From positions 62,001 to 126,000 of the forward strand of contig JAGHIZ010000103.1 in assembly GCA_017886875.1 (NCBI GenBank): DNA of 64,000 nt, in the 5' to 3' direction. The notes under the pieces were generated by a model. It worked only from the letters and a program-made list of their open reading frames with translations. It had not been told where the DNA came from and did no database searches. Both the position numbers and the translations under genes were made by a program. This DNA is from Butyricicoccus sp. GTDB lineage: Bacteria; Bacillota; Clostridia; Oscillospirales; Butyricicoccaceae. Of the stretch, positions 63,385 through 64,000 are shown in pieces; within the stretch, counting starts at the first letter, position 1; each line of letters starts with the position of its first letter.

Positions 63385-64000
63385 ATACCAAAAAATTTTC
63401 TGATGCTATGAGCCAAATTGATGATAAATATATTGATGAGGCTATAAACTACAAGAAAAATAAAAAAATCACTTGGATTAAGTTGGGTGCAGTAGCGGCT
63501 TGTTTTGTGATTGTTGTTACAGCAGTTTCGGTTTTGCCTAATGTTACACCAGATAAACCAAAAAACCGTTTTGGATTATCTGATAATTCTTATGCTGAGA
63601 AATCTCTTCTATGTTCATATACTGAGGAAGAACTATTTACTGTTTTTGATACACATATTTTCAAAGGTAAAATTTTATCACTTGATAATATAGAGATGGA
63701 TTTTAACGGTGAGAAACTATATCGTGCGATTGCACAAATAAAAATAGAAAAAGTTTATAGAGGTTCTTGTGACAAAGGTGATACTGTTTCTGTTATGTTG
63801 CCATGTCCTATTACAGAAGGTGTTTGGGTGGAAGATACAGATACAGTATGTGCTATGAAAGAAGGCATGACTGGAATATTTATGCCTATATTTTACACAG
63901 AGGAAAACTCCTTTTTAGAATATAACAATGCACGTTTATTTCAAAAAGATATTGCGGATTATGGCTTTCCTGATGGTATACGTTTTGCTTTTCTTGAAAC
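63381..64000 (+). CDS. Putative anti-sigma/membrane partner protein, 3' end outside window
   Basis: 206 codons are present before the window edge. A cytoplasmic ~37-residue N-terminus (MNTKKFSDAMSQIDDKYIDEA) is followed by one membrane helix (LGAVAACFVIVVTAVSVLP, about 39-57) and an extracytoplasmic beta-rich domain. The short N-terminus with DDKYIDEA resembles a clostridial group of proteins coupled to ECF sigma factors, but no zinc-anti-sigma (ZAS) motif is seen. The coupling to the sigma gene (4-nt overlap) is the main evidence that it controls that factor. The function of the outer domain is unknown. Confidence 0.7.
   Translation, partial: MNTKKFSDAMSQIDDKYIDEAINYKKNKKITWIKLGAVAACFVIVVTAVSVLPNVTPDKPKNRFGLSDNSYAEKSLLCSYTEEELFTVFDTHIFKGKILSLDNIEMDFNGEKLYRAIAQIKIEKVYRGSCDKGDTVSVMLPCPITEGVWVEDTDTVCAMKEGMTGIFMPIFYTEENSFLEYNNARLFQKDIADYGFPDGIRFAFLE

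Overview
The window is a 64 kb piece of a low-GC, spore-forming Firmicutes chromosome, most likely a gut-type Clostridia (Oscillospirales/Ruminococcaceae-like; inference). The grounds are AT-rich sequence with AGGAGG-type ribosome sites, sporulation genes (spmA, spmB, spoIIID, a spoVB-like flippase, a pdaA-like deacetylase), CIRCE operators, ArgR, RNase Y, DnaD/DnaI-type replication proteins, and the thiolase and crotonase of a butyrate-type pathway. Nothing looks like a prophage, IS element, integron or CRISPR array. Both ends cut a gene: an SGNH-type lipoprotein on the left and a putative anti-sigma protein on the right.

Left part (1-21.7 kb), mostly minus strand. A secreted lipoprotein, a PflA-like radical SAM protein, cysK, a XerC/D-type recombinase (plus strand) and tyrS precede a long housekeeping operon read right to left: nusB, a TsaD-like M22 protein, xseA, xseB, ispA, a ~700-nt non-coding RNA, oapA, dxs, tlyA, nadK, argR, recN. 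The RNA sits exactly between ispA and a small multi-pass membrane protein upstream of dxs. That is the diagnostic context of OLE RNA (ornate large extremophilic RNA) and its partner OapA, and I consider this the most important item in the window. It has its own sigma-A-type promoter inside the operon and a hairpin separating it from oapA. Next comes a pgeF - solute-binding lipoprotein - mnmA - EamA - CPBP protease operon, transcribed divergently from rny.

Middle (21.9-45.7 kb). Here lie rny; a YhaN/SbcC-like ATPase; an amino-acid ABC transporter; thiolase and crotonase; spmAB; an AbrB-type regulator with a zinc ribbon; spoIIID; a membrane protein whose GGDEF domain has lost its centre; AEC, MATE and YitT membrane proteins; a pdaA-like deacetylase; an APC permease; an M18 aminopeptidase; ymdB; prs; and a glmU whose pyrophosphorylase half is degenerate while the acetyltransferase half is intact.

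Right part (45.9-64 kb). DnaD-like and DnaI-like primosome proteins are followed by a possible C-rich small RNA, a YhaO/SbcD-like phosphoesterase, a ~200-nt rod-shaped RNA under a strong promoter that looks like 6S RNA, tRNA-Arg(CCG), an ArsR - heavy-metal-domain - P-type ATPase operon with a visible operator, an AI-2E-family protein, CIRCE-controlled htpG, a lipid kinase, an orphan CbiE-CbiT fusion, CIRCE-controlled groES-groEL, an RlmL-like RNA methyltransferase, the spoVB-like flippase, and an ECF-type sigma factor translationally coupled to a membrane protein.

Terminators, promoters and start codons were judged by eye. RNA family names rest on context and hand-folded helices, not on covariance searches.
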